Source: Pseudopedobacter sp037968815 (GTDB lineage Bacteria; Bacteroidota; Bacteroidia; Sphingobacteriales; Sphingobacteriaceae). Taken from it: a stretch of DNA of 64,000 nucleotides. The position numbers and the translations under genes are program-made. Position 1 is the stretch's first letter, and every line of letters starts with the position of its first letter. Below the pieces are notes generated by a model. The model saw nothing but the letters and a program-made list of their open reading frames with translations. It did no database searches and was not told the origin of the DNA. The DNA lies in NCBI GenBank assembly GCA_037968815.1, contig JBBKWF010000001.1, forward strand, positions 1-64,000, in the 5' to 3' direction. Positions 8,350 to 16,841 of this stretch are shown one piece after another.

Positions 8350-8871
8350 TTATTGCAAATCTATTTCAGAGAAATGCGCTCGTCTGCTTTTTATCAAAAC
8401 AATTAAATCATCAAACTGTTTTTGGTAGTCAAACTGAAAGTCATCTTCTAATTTCGGGATTACCCTCATTAACCTTTTTAGCTGGCTAATTAAAATAGCG
8501 ATGGTTGCTTTTTGATTAATAGTAATGATGGGGTGGGTGATAAATTCTCTACAAAAAGCCAAAACAATTTCGGCTTCTAAGTGCTTGGTAGCGATAAACT
8601 TAATGTGTTTGTTAGCTAATCTTAATAGTTTTCTAATCTGTTTGGTAGCTAAATAAACACTGGGATGTAGATTGTCAAATTCGTTAACAATTAGCGTTTT
8701 TACATCTTCCACATACTCATCTTTTTTATCAGCGTAAAATAACAGAAAGTGTAACAACTCCTTGTTTTCTGTTTTATGCTTTGCAAGTCTTAAACATAAC
8801 TCTTTAAGCTCTGGTGCTTGCAAAAAATTGAGTTCTTTTTTTAACTCGGCTAATTTCGGGCTTTCTATCAT
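8350..8871 (-). CDS. Conserved helical protein of unknown function
   Basis: 173 aa from the ATG at 8871; a TTG at 8883 would add four residues. Soluble, highly charged and predicted all-helical, with HEAT-like spacing of Leu/Ile residues and many Lys. There is no signal peptide, membrane segment or catalytic motif that I recognise. It lies upstream of the ECF sigma gene on the same strand with a 50-bp gap, and could be transcribed with it. Confidence 0.6.
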   Translation of the reverse strand: MIESPKLAELKKELNFLQAPELKELCLRLAKHKTENKELLHFLLFYADKKDEYVEDVKTLIVNEFDNLHPSVYLATKQIRKLLRLANKHIKFIATKHLEAEIVLAFCREFITHPIITINQKATIAILISQLKRLMRVIPKLEDDFQFDYQKQFDDLIVLIKSRRAHFSEIDLQ

Positions 8872-8928
8872 TCGCTTGGTCAACTCAGTAAGTTATTTAC
8901 ATTTGTTTTAAAATCCGAAACTAAACTA

Positions 8929-9285
8929 ATGAAAATTAAGCCAATCTCATTAATAGCGCTGTCGACTGTTGAAGGGTTATAGTTTTAATTTGGATGGAAC
9001 CACACTTTATTTGGCTTTAGCTGCTATATTTGTCGCCCAAGTAGCAGGGATTGAAATGAGTTTTGGACATCAGCTTGTGATTGTTTTTACGCTGATGCTG
9101 ACTAGTAAGGGGTAGCGGGAATTTCAAGGGCATCGTTGGTTATCCTTTTAGGAATTGATGAGCTAATGTATATGGCTCGTACCTCTGTAAATGTATTGGG
9201 TAATTGCTTAGCAACTGTCGTTATTGCCAAGTAGGAGAATAAATTTGACGAAAATGCAAACCATAAAGAATTAATAGAATTATAA
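8929..9285 (+). pseudogene. Remnant of a dicarboxylate/cation symporter (DctA/GltP family)
   Basis: Translation of the pieces gives GYSFNLDGTTLYLALAAIFV, AQVAGIEMSFGHQL, then after a one-base frameshift at about 9110 VAGISRASLVIL, then LGIDELMYMARTSVNVLGN and CLATVVIAK. These are the C-terminal transport motifs of sodium/proton-dicarboxylate symporters. Four lesions are visible. Only about 14 N-terminal codons from an ATG at 8929 precede a large deletion. There is the frameshift. Roughly 20 codons are missing between SLVIL and LGIDEL. A TAG replaces the codon after VVIAK (Trp in family members). The original stop (TAA, 9283-9285) sits 1 bp before the next ATG. Confidence 0.85.
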
Positions 9286-9286
9286 C

Positions 9287-9775
9287 ATGAGTGACAAGGC
9301 AAAGAAGATTTTTTTAATAATATGTATTACCGTTCCTTTTACGCTGTACTGTGTTTACTATTATTCTATTATGATAAAAAATGCGCCATACAAGTTTGTG
9401 GAGCTAGAAAATATCAGCATAAAAACAAGTGTAGGTGGACATTTAGACAAAACCTTTTCTTCAAAAACTGGAGATTTACAATACATTAATAACCAAGATT
9501 CTTTGGTTAAACAAAACGTGAAGCTTTCAAAAGACGATTTACTTTATTTACACCGTAGGGCTGCTGAATTAGGTTTTTGGAATATGCCTGAAGATATGAT
9601 TGGTGATACCAGTGCTAAGTCTCCACGATATATAGTTGAGTATAACTATCAGCGTAAAACGAAAGTCATTAAACTAGACGGTGCTTTCAACGGTGATCCT
9701 AAACTAAAAGATGCTGCTTTAGAGCTGATAAAGACTATCGACAAATCTATAAATGTTGCTGCAGATAGAAATTAA
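9287..9775 (+). CDS. Membrane-anchored protein of unknown function
   Basis: 162 aa. One N-terminal membrane helix (IFLIICITVPFTLYCVYYYS, ~8-27), then a ~130-residue extracytoplasmic domain. That domain contains a DDLLYLHRRAAELGFWNMPE segment and an IVEYNYQRKTKVIKLDG strand pair. The layout, in which a small domain measures a Leu/Phe-rich helix against a beta hairpin, resembles several Bacteroidota DUF lipoproteins, but I cannot assign a family. It starts 1 bp after the stop of the symporter remnant and probably used that gene's promoter. Confidence 0.6.
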   Translation: MSDKAKKIFLIICITVPFTLYCVYYYSIMIKNAPYKFVELENISIKTSVGGHLDKTFSSKTGDLQYINNQDSLVKQNVKLSKDDLLYLHRRAAELGFWNMPEDMIGDTSAKSPRYIVEYNYQRKTKVIKLDGAFNGDPKLKDAALELIKTIDKSINVAADRN

Positions 9776-9865
9776 GAGTTAAAGTTCTTGTTATGTTGTT
9801 ATAATTTAAACCACAGATATACATGTGTTTATGATTTTATAAGACAATCATATAAAATCAAGTAC

Positions 9866-10354
9866 TTAAACGCCTATAACTTTACTTCTTCGCTCAAATA
9901 AAATAATATTGTGCCATACGCCATCTAAAACACCGATGCGTTCGCGGTAACCAACTCTTCTAAAACCAGATTTTTCGTGTAAACGTATGGTGGTTTTATT
10001 ATCCTCAAAAATTTGTGCTTGTAAGGTCCAAATTCCGTTTTCTTCGCTATGCCTAATAACATGTTCCATCAATACATAGCCTAAGCCCATTCCTTTACAG
10101 GCTGGATGTGCGTAAATACTTATTTCGGCAACACCATCATCAATACATTCGTTTTGTACTTCTCTTAACGCTACCCAAGCACCAATACGTTCATCTACTT
10201 CGCAAATCAACCGCGAGTGTGCTAAGTGCCTAGAATTCCATTCTTTCCAGTTAGGTGCTTCGGTTTCAAAGGTTGCTTTTTTTGTGGCAATTCCTAATTC
10301 GTATATTTTTTTTACTGATTCCCAGTGTTGCTGTTCTAAAGGCTTTACAATCAT
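9866..10354 (-). CDS. GNAT N-acetyltransferase, phosphinothricin acetyltransferase-like
   Basis: 162 aa. The fold covers the full length. The acetyl-CoA-binding motif A is VAEISIYAHPACKGMGLGYV, with the R/Q-x-x-G-x-G/A loop in the variant form CKGMGLG. Motif B is NKTTIRLHEKSGFRRVGYRE. The N-terminus (ATFETEAPNWKEW) matches the Bar/Pat subfamily, which acetylates glutamine-like amino acids or methionine sulfoximine. The true substrate is unknown. Single gene, convergent with the membrane protein upstream. Confidence 0.85.
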   Translation of the reverse strand: MIVKPLEQQHWESVKKIYELGIATKKATFETEAPNWKEWNSRHLAHSRLICEVDERIGAWVALREVQNECIDDGVAEISIYAHPACKGMGLGYVLMEHVIRHSEENGIWTLQAQIFEDNKTTIRLHEKSGFRRVGYRERIGVLDGVWHNIILFERRSKVIGV

Positions 10355-10399
10355 AGTTAATTGTTTTTTTGTTGATAGAAGGTTTTTTATGAGGTTAAA

Positions 10400-10969
10400 T
10401 TAAAGAATATCTGAAACTATTTCTTTTAAAGCTGGTAAAACATCTTGTTTAAACCATGGGTTTTTAGCTTGCCAAATATTGTTTCTTCCGGACGGATGTG
10501 GCAAAGGAAAATATAAAGGAAGATACTCCTCGTAGTTTTTCACGGTCTCAGTCAGGTTTGATTTTATATTTTTTTGGAGATAATACTTTTGAGCGTATTG
10601 GCCTACCAATAGAAAAATCTTTTGTTCGGGCATTAAATTGATTAGTTGATGATGCCATTGTGGTGCGCATTCCTTTCTTGGCGGTAAATCTCCGTTTTTA
10701 CCTGTTCCAGGATAACAAAAACCCATCGGCATTAATGCGAAATAATCAGTGTCGTAAAACAATTCTTTATCTACACCCAACCAATTACGTAAATTATCAC
10801 CACTCTGATCATTCCAAGGGATATGCGTTTCATGTACTTTTCTACCAGGTGCTTGCCCCACAATAATAATTTTGCTCTTTGCGCCAGCAAGCATCACAGG
10901 GTTTGCCCCAAACGGCAAATATTCTTCGCAAATTGTACAAGATTTAATCTCATTTAATAAGGTTTTCAT
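10400..10969 (-). CDS. Uracil-DNA glycosylase family protein
   Basis: 189 aa from the ATG at 10969; a GTG two codons upstream is possible. It would remove uracil from DNA in base-excision repair. The active-site motif I is IIVGQAPGRKVHETHIPW and motif III is PLPHPSGRNN. Four cysteines (CTIC near the N-terminus, then FC and KEC 15 residues apart) are spaced as in the iron-sulfur cluster of family 4/5 enzymes. It is similar in length to short family 4-like glycosylases. Exact class is not fixed. Confidence 0.88.
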   Translation of the reverse strand: MKTLLNEIKSCTICEEYLPFGANPVMLAGAKSKIIIVGQAPGRKVHETHIPWNDQSGDNLRNWLGVDKELFYDTDYFALMPMGFCYPGTGKNGDLPPRKECAPQWHHQLINLMPEQKIFLLVGQYAQKYYLQKNIKSNLTETVKNYEEYLPLYFPLPHPSGRNNIWQAKNPWFKQDVLPALKEIVSDIL

Positions 10970-11135
10970 GCTCACCCTTAAAAATACCTAATATTTGCTT
11001 TTTACGTATCGTTTTATCACATGTATCTTAATAGATGATATTTATCAGACAAAATATGCCCTTTATATAGGCTACAAACAACACATTTGACCATCCTCAA
11101 ACATTTGAATCTTTTTTTTGATTTAGCTTTGCATC

Positions 11136-11786
11136 ATGATAAACAGCAAGTTGGAAATTATTTATGTTTACGATGCCCTTTGTGGCTGGTGTTATGGCTT
11201 TAGTGATGTAATGACTAAGCTCTATCAAGAATATAAAAATGAATTTAGCTTTGAGGTAATTACCGGCGGAATGATTTTAGGAGATAGGGAAGGCCCTATA
11301 TCTGATTCGGCTGAGTTAATTAAAAGCCACTTACCAAGAGTTGAAGAAACTACAGGAGTTGTTTTTGGCGAAGGTTTTTGGAAGGTTTTAGAAGAGGGAA
11401 CACAGTTTCAAAGCTCAGAAAAACCAGCTATTGCTTTAGCGGTGTTTAAATCGTTTTTTCCAGAACAAGCAGTATTTTTTGCTGCAGATTTGCAAAAGGC
11501 TAAATATATTGACGGCGTTGATTTATGCCTTGATGAATCTTACTTGCCAATCATCAGTAAATACGAAATTGCTAGTGAAGATTTTTTACAGAAATTAAAT
11601 AGCGAAGAATTTAAAAAAGCGGCCTATTATGAATTTGCGCTTGCAAAGCAGTTGCAGGTAAATGGTTATCCGGCGGCGTTTATAAAAGTAGATGATCGAA
11701 ACTTCCACATGATTGCGAAAGGCTATGCTGACCATGAGACTATGAAGCTGAGGATTGCAAACGTTTTAAATCAGCTTTCTGCATGA
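11136..11786 (+). CDS. DsbA-family oxidoreductase, FrnE/HCCA isomerase-like
   Basis: 216 aa. Thioredoxin fold with an inserted helical domain. The redox motif CGWC is at residues 16-19 (YDALCGWCYGF), and the cis-Pro region is VNGYPAAFIKV near the C-terminus. It has no signal peptide, so it is cytoplasmic, unlike classical periplasmic DsbA. It overlaps the next gene by 4 bp (ATGA), giving a two-gene operon with an NAD(P)-binding protein. Substrate unknown. Confidence 0.88.
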   Translation: MINSKLEIIYVYDALCGWCYGFSDVMTKLYQEYKNEFSFEVITGGMILGDREGPISDSAELIKSHLPRVEETTGVVFGEGFWKVLEEGTQFQSSEKPAIALAVFKSFFPEQAVFFAADLQKAKYIDGVDLCLDESYLPIISKYEIASEDFLQKLNSEEFKKAAYYEFALAKQLQVNGYPAAFIKVDDRNFHMIAKGYADHETMKLRIANVLNQLSA

Positions 11787-12670
11787 AAAAAAGTATAGCT
11801 ATAATTGGCGCAACCGGTTTATTAGGTAAGCCAGTTGCACTTCAACTTATTTCTGCGGGTTTTAACGTAACTATAATTGCAAGAAATGTAGAAAAGGCAA
11901 AGGCTATTTTTACAGGTGCTAAGGTTGTTTACGGAGATTTGGCTGATAAAACTTCTTTGCTTGAAGCTTTACAAGGGCAAGACACCGTTTACCTTAACCT
12001 TCATACAAACCCAAGTATGCGCAAGTCTGGTTTTCTTACCGAAACAGACGGGCTAATAAACTTTTTGGAGGTTGCAAAGCAGGTTGGTGTAAAAAGAATA
12101 GCTTATTTATCATCAATGGTTAAAGACTACCAATGCGAAACTATGTTTAAATGGTGGGTTTTTGAGGTTAAGCAAAAAGCAGTGCAATTGATAAAAGGAG
12201 CGGGCTTGCCATATACCATCTTTGTTTCTAGCAGTTTTATGGAAAACTTTACCAAAAACGGCGGTTTTATGCAAGCCAATAATTTAAACTTGGTAGGTAA
12301 ATCAAACATGAAGTTGTTTTGGATAAGTGCAAATGATTACGCCAAACAGGTAGCAAAGTCTTTTGAGTTATTGACGGATGAAAACCGAGAGTATTACGTT
12401 CAAGGACCACAAAGCCATACTACAGAAGAAGCTTTGAATATTTTTAGGCGGTTTTACAGTTTAAAGAAACTGAATATTGTAAAAATACCCATTGCTAGTT
12501 TGTTTTTAATGAGTCGTTTTTCTGCAAGGTTAAATTACGCTTACCGTTTATTGAACGCTAAAAATCATTACGATGAAAAATTTAAAGCGCAATTTACTTG
12601 GGATGAGCTTGGCCGACCAACAGAAACTATAGAAGCATTTACACTTAGAATTCAAGAACAATCAAACTAA
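11783..12670 (+). CDS. NmrA/atypical SDR-like NAD(P)-binding protein
   Basis: 295 aa. Rossmann fold with the glycine motif IIGATGLLGKPVA at residues 6-18, then an acidic/basic switch ARNVEKA typical of NADP binding. The atypical-SDR active-site Tyr is not clearly placed (SSMVKDYQ). Members of this group include sensor proteins (NmrA) and quinone or isoflavone reductases. It is translationally coupled to the DsbA-like gene, so the pair may act together in redox metabolism. Confidence 0.8.
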   Translation: MKKSIAIIGATGLLGKPVALQLISAGFNVTIIARNVEKAKAIFTGAKVVYGDLADKTSLLEALQGQDTVYLNLHTNPSMRKSGFLTETDGLINFLEVAKQVGVKRIAYLSSMVKDYQCETMFKWWVFEVKQKAVQLIKGAGLPYTIFVSSSFMENFTKNGGFMQANNLNLVGKSNMKLFWISANDYAKQVAKSFELLTDENREYYVQGPQSHTTEEALNIFRRFYSLKKLNIVKIPIASLFLMSRFSARLNYAYRLLNAKNHYDEKFKAQFTWDELGRPTETIEAFTLRIQEQSN

Positions 12671-12717
12671 TAACCTTAGACTTATTCTATATTGACGTAA
12701 ACTATCTTGAAATCGTC

Positions 12718-12725
12718 TAATTTTG
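12718..12725 (+). promoter_or_regulatory. -7 box (TAATTTTG) before the CDGSH gene
   Basis: Exact match to TAnnTTTG, 27 bp before the ATG at 12753. No good -33 TTTG at the expected spacing. Confidence 0.4.
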
Positions 12726-12752
12726 GTAGTTTCGGTTTCAAATTTATTAAAG

Positions 12753-12977
12753 ATGTCTAAAACAAAAATTACAGTTAACAATAATGGCTCGTTAAGAGTG
12801 CAAGGCGATCTTGAAGTTGTAGATAAAGAAGGAAACGTATATAACCTACAAGGAAGAGACGTAATTTCTTTTTGCAGATGTGGTTTGTCACAAAACAAAC
12901 CATTTTGTGATGGTGCCCATAAAGGACATTTTGAGCATGATGCCGTAGCTTTTGATTTACCTGCTAAAAAGGTTTAA
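12753..12977 (+). CDS. CDGSH iron-sulfur domain protein
   Basis: 74 aa from the ATG at 12753; a TTG 30 bp upstream is in frame but overlaps the promoter box. The 2Fe-2S motif is complete: C-R-C-G...CDGAH (CRCGLSQNKPFCDGAHKGH), with three Cys and one His ligand. These small proteins are redox or cluster-transfer factors. A strong bidirectional hairpin terminator follows directly, so it is monocistronic. Confidence 0.93.
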   Translation: MSKTKITVNNNGSLRVQGDLEVVDKEGNVYNLQGRDVISFCRCGLSQNKPFCDGAHKGHFEHDAVAFDLPAKKV

Positions 12978-12982
12978 ATTTT

Positions 12983-13017
12983 AAAAGGCTTACGGGTTTT
13001 AACCACGTAAGCCTTTT
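12983..13017. terminator. Terminator after the CDGSH gene
   Basis: Perfect 12-bp stem AAAAGGCTTACG (12983-12994) / CGTAAGCCTTTT (13006-13017) with an 11-nt loop. The A-tract and T-tract are suitable for termination on both strands. Confidence 0.75.
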
Positions 13018-13143
13018 AATTTATCATTATTAGTTCTGCTTTAAGTTTTTAGCTTCACCCTTACTTATTTCACTTCTAATTTCCCAGCTAGGCTTTAAGC
13101 TTTAAGCCTTCCGCATTCAGCTTACAATAGCTCTATGCGTTAA

Positions 13144-14475
13144 TCACATTTCTTTCAAAACCTGCTTCATTACCTGTAAGCCTTCATCAATATGTTGTTT
13201 TTCTATTATTAAGGCTGGTCTAAACCTGATGGTTTTTGTACCACAACCTAAAAATAGCACATCGTGAACCAGTCCTCTTTTCAAGAATTCATTTCTTAGC
13301 TCAGCAGTAGTGAAATCGAAAGCAATTAAAAGTCCTCTGCCTCTTACGTTTTCAATTCGGTTGTCTTTTTTAGCGATACTTTTTAGCTGTTTTTGTAAGT
13401 AATCGCCAACTTTTGTTGCATTATCACATAAATTATCTTCAGCAATTATTTCTAGTATTTTGGTAGAGCGAACCATGTCTACCAAGTTTCCACCCCAAGT
13501 TGAATTGATACGGGACGGAACTTTAAAAACGTTGCCTGCAATCTCATCCAGTTTTCTACCGGCTAAAATACCGCATACCTGCATTTTTTTACCGAAAGCA
13601 ATAATATCTGGTCTAGCGTTTTCGCCAAAATGTTCGTGACACCAAAATTTACCGGTTAAACCCACGCCAGTTTGTACTTCATCGTAAATCAACAAAGCCT
13701 CATTTTCATCACAAATACTTCTTAGTTGTTCTAAAAATTCTTGCCTAACGTGGTTATCTCCTCCTTCTGACTGTACAGGCTCTATAATAATGGAGCAAAT
13801 TTCATCTTTATTTGTAGCAAAAGCATTCCTAATCTGTTTGATGGATAATTCTTCTTTGGCTATTACTTCCTTTAAATTTTCATCTTCAAGTGGGAACTTT
13901 ATGCTCGGCACACTTACCCTTGGCCAATCAAACTTGGCAAACCATTTTGTTTTACTGGGCAAAGTATTGGTTAGACTTAAAGTATAGCCTGTTCTGCCAT
14001 GAAAAGCTTGTTCAAAATGCAAAACCTTTGTTCCTTTTTCTTGTTGATAGCCTTTAGCGAAGTTTTTCTGGACTTTCCAATCCATTGCGGCTTTTAATGC
14101 ATTTTCTACCGCTAAACCACCGCCAGCTACAAAAAATGCATGAGGTAAATACTCTGGTATGCCTACTTTTGCAAATGTCTTAACAAATTGGGCGTATTCT
14201 GTGGTGTAAATATCTGAGTTTGATGGGTTGGCAATTGCTGCCAAGAACAAGCTTTTTTTGAAGGCTTCATCTTCCATCATTTTAGGATGGTTGTAGCCTA
14301 GCGGTACAGAAGCAAAACAGGTGAAAAAATCGAGTAGAAAACGATTGTATTTTGAATCGTACATACGTACACCTTGGCTTTTTTCTAAGTCAAAAGTTAA
14401 ATCGTAACCGTCTGTTAATAAGTGTTTACTTAAGGCTTCTTTAACTTTCTCTGGCGCTACGGATAAATTATACAT
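13144..14475 (-). CDS. lat: L-lysine 6-aminotransferase (lysine epsilon-aminotransferase)
   Basis: 443 aa from the ATG at 14475 (MYNLSVAPEKV); a TTG at 14493 would add six residues. PLP-dependent class III aminotransferase moving the epsilon amino group of lysine to 2-oxoglutarate, giving aminoadipate semialdehyde. Visible family marks are DFFTCFASVPLGYNHPKM, FHGRTGYTLSLT, the PLP aspartate region LIYDEVQTGVG, and the Schiff-base lysine in FGKKMQVCG. The length fits. The gene is monocistronic. In Bacteroidota it is usually catabolic or feeds pipecolate, so it does not by itself indicate a beta-lactam pathway. Confidence 0.92.
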   Translation of the reverse strand: MYNLSVAPEKVKEALSKHLLTDGYDLTFDLEKSQGVRMYDSKYNRFLLDFFTCFASVPLGYNHPKMMEDEAFKKSLFLAAIANPSNSDIYTTEYAQFVKTFAKVGIPEYLPHAFFVAGGGLAVENALKAAMDWKVQKNFAKGYQQEKGTKVLHFEQAFHGRTGYTLSLTNTLPSKTKWFAKFDWPRVSVPSIKFPLEDENLKEVIAKEELSIKQIRNAFATNKDEICSIIIEPVQSEGGDNHVRQEFLEQLRSICDENEALLIYDEVQTGVGLTGKFWCHEHFGENARPDIIAFGKKMQVCGILAGRKLDEIAGNVFKVPSRINSTWGGNLVDMVRSTKILEIIAEDNLCDNATKVGDYLQKQLKSIAKKDNRIENVRGRGLLIAFDFTTAELRNEFLKRGLVHDVLFLGCGTKTIRFRPALIIEKQHIDEGLQVMKQVLKEM

Positions 14476-14579
14476 ATATTTTTCTTTGTCCAAAGCTATC
14501 GAAAAACGCTTGTATTGTCAAATTGAAGCAGTTTGTAAGGGTAAAAAGCTTAAAACTAAGTTTAACTTTATTTAAACGT

Positions 14580-15467
14580 TTATTTAAACTTATCAAGCAT
14601 TCCTAAAATACCAAATAAGCCACCGGTATGTACCATTAAAATTTTAGTCTGGGGTTTAAAATGCTTTTTCTCGGCTAAATCTGCAATAGCAAATAAAACT
14701 TTTCCGGTGTAAACAGGGTCTAGTAAAATTCCTGTTTGTTGAGTGAAATCTTTAATAAAATCAATTAGTTCCGGTTTTGTTTTTGCATAACCGCCGAAGT
14801 GATAATCAATATGTAAATTGTAAGGATGATGTTCAATAAGTAATGTGTCAATTTCTGACTTCAAAAATTCGCCACCTTTTAACGCAGATACGATGTTTAT
14901 TTCTGTTGCTAAGTCAGTTTCATTCGCTCCGTTAATAATCCCTGCAGCAGTTGCTCCAGTGCCAGCAGCACAGAATAAATAATCGTAGGTAGTTTTTAGC
15001 TCCGATATAATTTCGCGACATCCTTTTTCAGCATCTTCTCCGTAACCGCCTTCATTGATGTAAAATGTGTTTTTGTAATCATGGAAGTGCTGGGAGTATA
15101 AATCTTCCTTATGCTGATAAGCTTCTCTACTTACAAAAATCAAATTCATCCCAAATATTCGGCATAAATCTAAAATTTGATTATCAGCTTCTTCTCCACG
15201 AATAAAAGCAGTTGTTTTTAAATTGAATTTAGCCCCAGCGGCTGCGGTTGCTAAAATATGATTAGAGAATGCACCACCAAAAGTTACTAGGTGTGTTTTA
15301 TCTTCGGCTTTAGCTTTTAATAAATTATACTTTAGCTTTCGCCACTTATTCCCCGAAATAAAAGGGTGAATTAAGTCATCTCGTTTAAAAAATAACTTTA
15401 CGCCATGTCTGTTTATCGGTTCAAAATAAACTTCCTCCTCGGGGCTATAAAAATCTAAATCAATCAT
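14580..15467 (-). CDS. ACC deaminase/D-cysteine desulfhydrase-family PLP enzyme
   Basis: 295 aa, tryptophan-synthase-beta superfamily (fold type II). The PLP lysine is in SGNKWRKLKYNL (~residue 41). GGAFSNHILA binds the substrate carboxylate, and AAGTGATAAGI is the phosphate-binding loop. The family contains true ACC deaminases and D-cysteine desulfhydrases, which sequence alone separates poorly. Proteins of this shorter type in Bacteroidota are usually labelled generically. It is downstream of the DUF6588 gene but separated from it by a strong terminator. Confidence 0.87.
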   Translation of the reverse strand: MIDLDFYSPEEEVYFEPINRHGVKLFFKRDDLIHPFISGNKWRKLKYNLLKAKAEDKTHLVTFGGAFSNHILATAAAGAKFNLKTTAFIRGEEADNQILDLCRIFGMNLIFVSREAYQHKEDLYSQHFHDYKNTFYINEGGYGEDAEKGCREIISELKTTYDYLFCAAGTGATAAGIINGANETDLATEINIVSALKGGEFLKSEIDTLLIEHHPYNLHIDYHFGGYAKTKPELIDFIKDFTQQTGILLDPVYTGKVLFAIADLAEKKHFKPQTKILMVHTGGLFGILGMLDKFK

Positions 15468-15477
15468 GGTAAATAAA

Positions 15478-15510
15478 AAATCCTGATTAAAGTGAATTTA
15501 ATCAGGATTT
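15478..15510 (-). terminator. Strong terminator of the DUF6588 gene
   Basis: Perfect 14-bp stem AAATCCTGATTAAA (15478-15491) / TTTAATCAGGATTT (15497-15510) with a 5-nt loop, followed on the minus strand by TTTTTTATTT. Confidence 0.85.
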
Positions 15511-15531
15511 ATAAAAATTTTATTTAGTTTT

Positions 15532-16635
15532 TTATTTGCCTATACCCAAACCAATACCAGCAGTAACTGCTTGGTATTCGCCGATGCTATAAGCTCCGTA
15601 TAATCTGAATATTAATAAATGCAAAGAGAAACCAACGTTAGCTCTTAAACCAGCAATGTCTTTTTGATTTAGTTGGACAGGATCGGTTATGCTATCATAT
15701 TTTGGGCTAGCTGTATTAGGTGTGTTTGGAGGTGCTGGAGGTGACGGAAAATTGTTATATCCCGATTGAAATGTATACTTACCCAAAATACCAAGCTCTG
15801 ATTTCGCCGTGTTGTAACCAACAGAAACAAAAGGGGTGAAAATTGCCAATTTTTTAGAAAGTATGGCATCCATCGTGTACCCAGAAAATTTTACAGATAG
15901 TCTTTGATTTAAATCTTGACCTTGAGTACTTGGGTCTTCATTGAGTTGATCTGCGGGTTTAATATTATAATCAGCCTTTAATTGGTTGTATCCAAAAGCT
16001 AACGCTATGTCAAAAGGAATTATTTTATCTGTTTTTCCTGGAAAAAGATATTTAGTGATTTCATGCTTAATACCAAAACCTAAAACCTGTAAGGTTCCAG
16101 AATCGTCGGCTTTTATTTTAGGCGTATATCGTAAAGTAACGTCTGTGTTTTTAATCAAACCTATTGTTAACTCTACTTGTGGGGACGGTACAATATTAAA
16201 TCCCGTTCCTTTCGGCATATTGAAACTACTTACATCGTTACCGTTATTATCAACTAAAGTAACCTCTGGGCCTTCTTCATCTTTACCAAAAAGAGTTGGT
16301 GTGATAGTGTTTGAGCCAAGTTTTACATTAGAGGATAAGCCTAGTTTACTTAAGTCAAATGATTGATCACTTGTAGGTACTAAAGCTCCAGTAGCTTGAA
16401 TTTTAATATCAAATCTACCTAATTTTTTTGCTTTCGCAGAATTATACCATGCGCTATTCATTCCAAAACCAAAGCCTTTAAAACCTGGTGAAAAGTAAGC
16501 CTGAGCTAATTTTGTTGCATCACTAGCTCCAAATTTAATTATATCGGAAACATCCTGAGCGTGTAAATTACTTACACTTCCAGCCCCTAATAAGACTGCA
16601 ATTGTGAAAGTAGAAAACTTTGTTAGCTTTTTCAT
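15532..16635 (-). CDS. DUF6588-like outer-membrane protein
   Basis: 367 aa. Signal peptide MKKLTKFSTFTIAVLLGAGSVSNLHAQ, then a mature region that starts DVSDIIKFGASDATKLAQAY. It continues as alternating hydrophobic beta strands with Gly and aromatic girdle residues and ends in a C-terminal strand (YQAVTAGIGLGIGK). This is the pattern of a Bacteroidota beta-barrel family of unknown function (DUF6588). It is monocistronic with its own terminator. The barrel prediction rests on strand pattern, not on a known homologue. Confidence 0.75.
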   Translation of the reverse strand: MKKLTKFSTFTIAVLLGAGSVSNLHAQDVSDIIKFGASDATKLAQAYFSPGFKGFGFGMNSAWYNSAKAKKLGRFDIKIQATGALVPTSDQSFDLSKLGLSSNVKLGSNTITPTLFGKDEEGPEVTLVDNNGNDVSSFNMPKGTGFNIVPSPQVELTIGLIKNTDVTLRYTPKIKADDSGTLQVLGFGIKHEITKYLFPGKTDKIIPFDIALAFGYNQLKADYNIKPADQLNEDPSTQGQDLNQRLSVKFSGYTMDAILSKKLAIFTPFVSVGYNTAKSELGILGKYTFQSGYNNFPSPPAPPNTPNTASPKYDSITDPVQLNQKDIAGLRANVGFSLHLLIFRLYGAYSIGEYQAVTAGIGLGIGK

Positions 16636-16841
16636 TTTCTTAGAGTATTTGTAAATTATTCTCGAAAGTAAATCTTTCTAATCAGAAAAGGAAAAAAATT
16701 TAATATAATACCAAGGTTTTTGGAGAATTGTTTCATAAAAAGAGCTGTTCTAGGTTAAAAGAATTCGATAATTTTATTCAAAAATGATACCATTTATCTA
16801 AATATGACCAAGTCTTATTATAAAAGGTTTAATTTTGCTTA

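Noticed and set aside
13144..14475. Lysine 6-aminotransferase as a sign of a beta-lactam cluster
   Set aside because: No biosynthetic genes such as ACV synthetase or isopenicillin N synthase are nearby, and the enzyme is common in Bacteroidota without such clusters.
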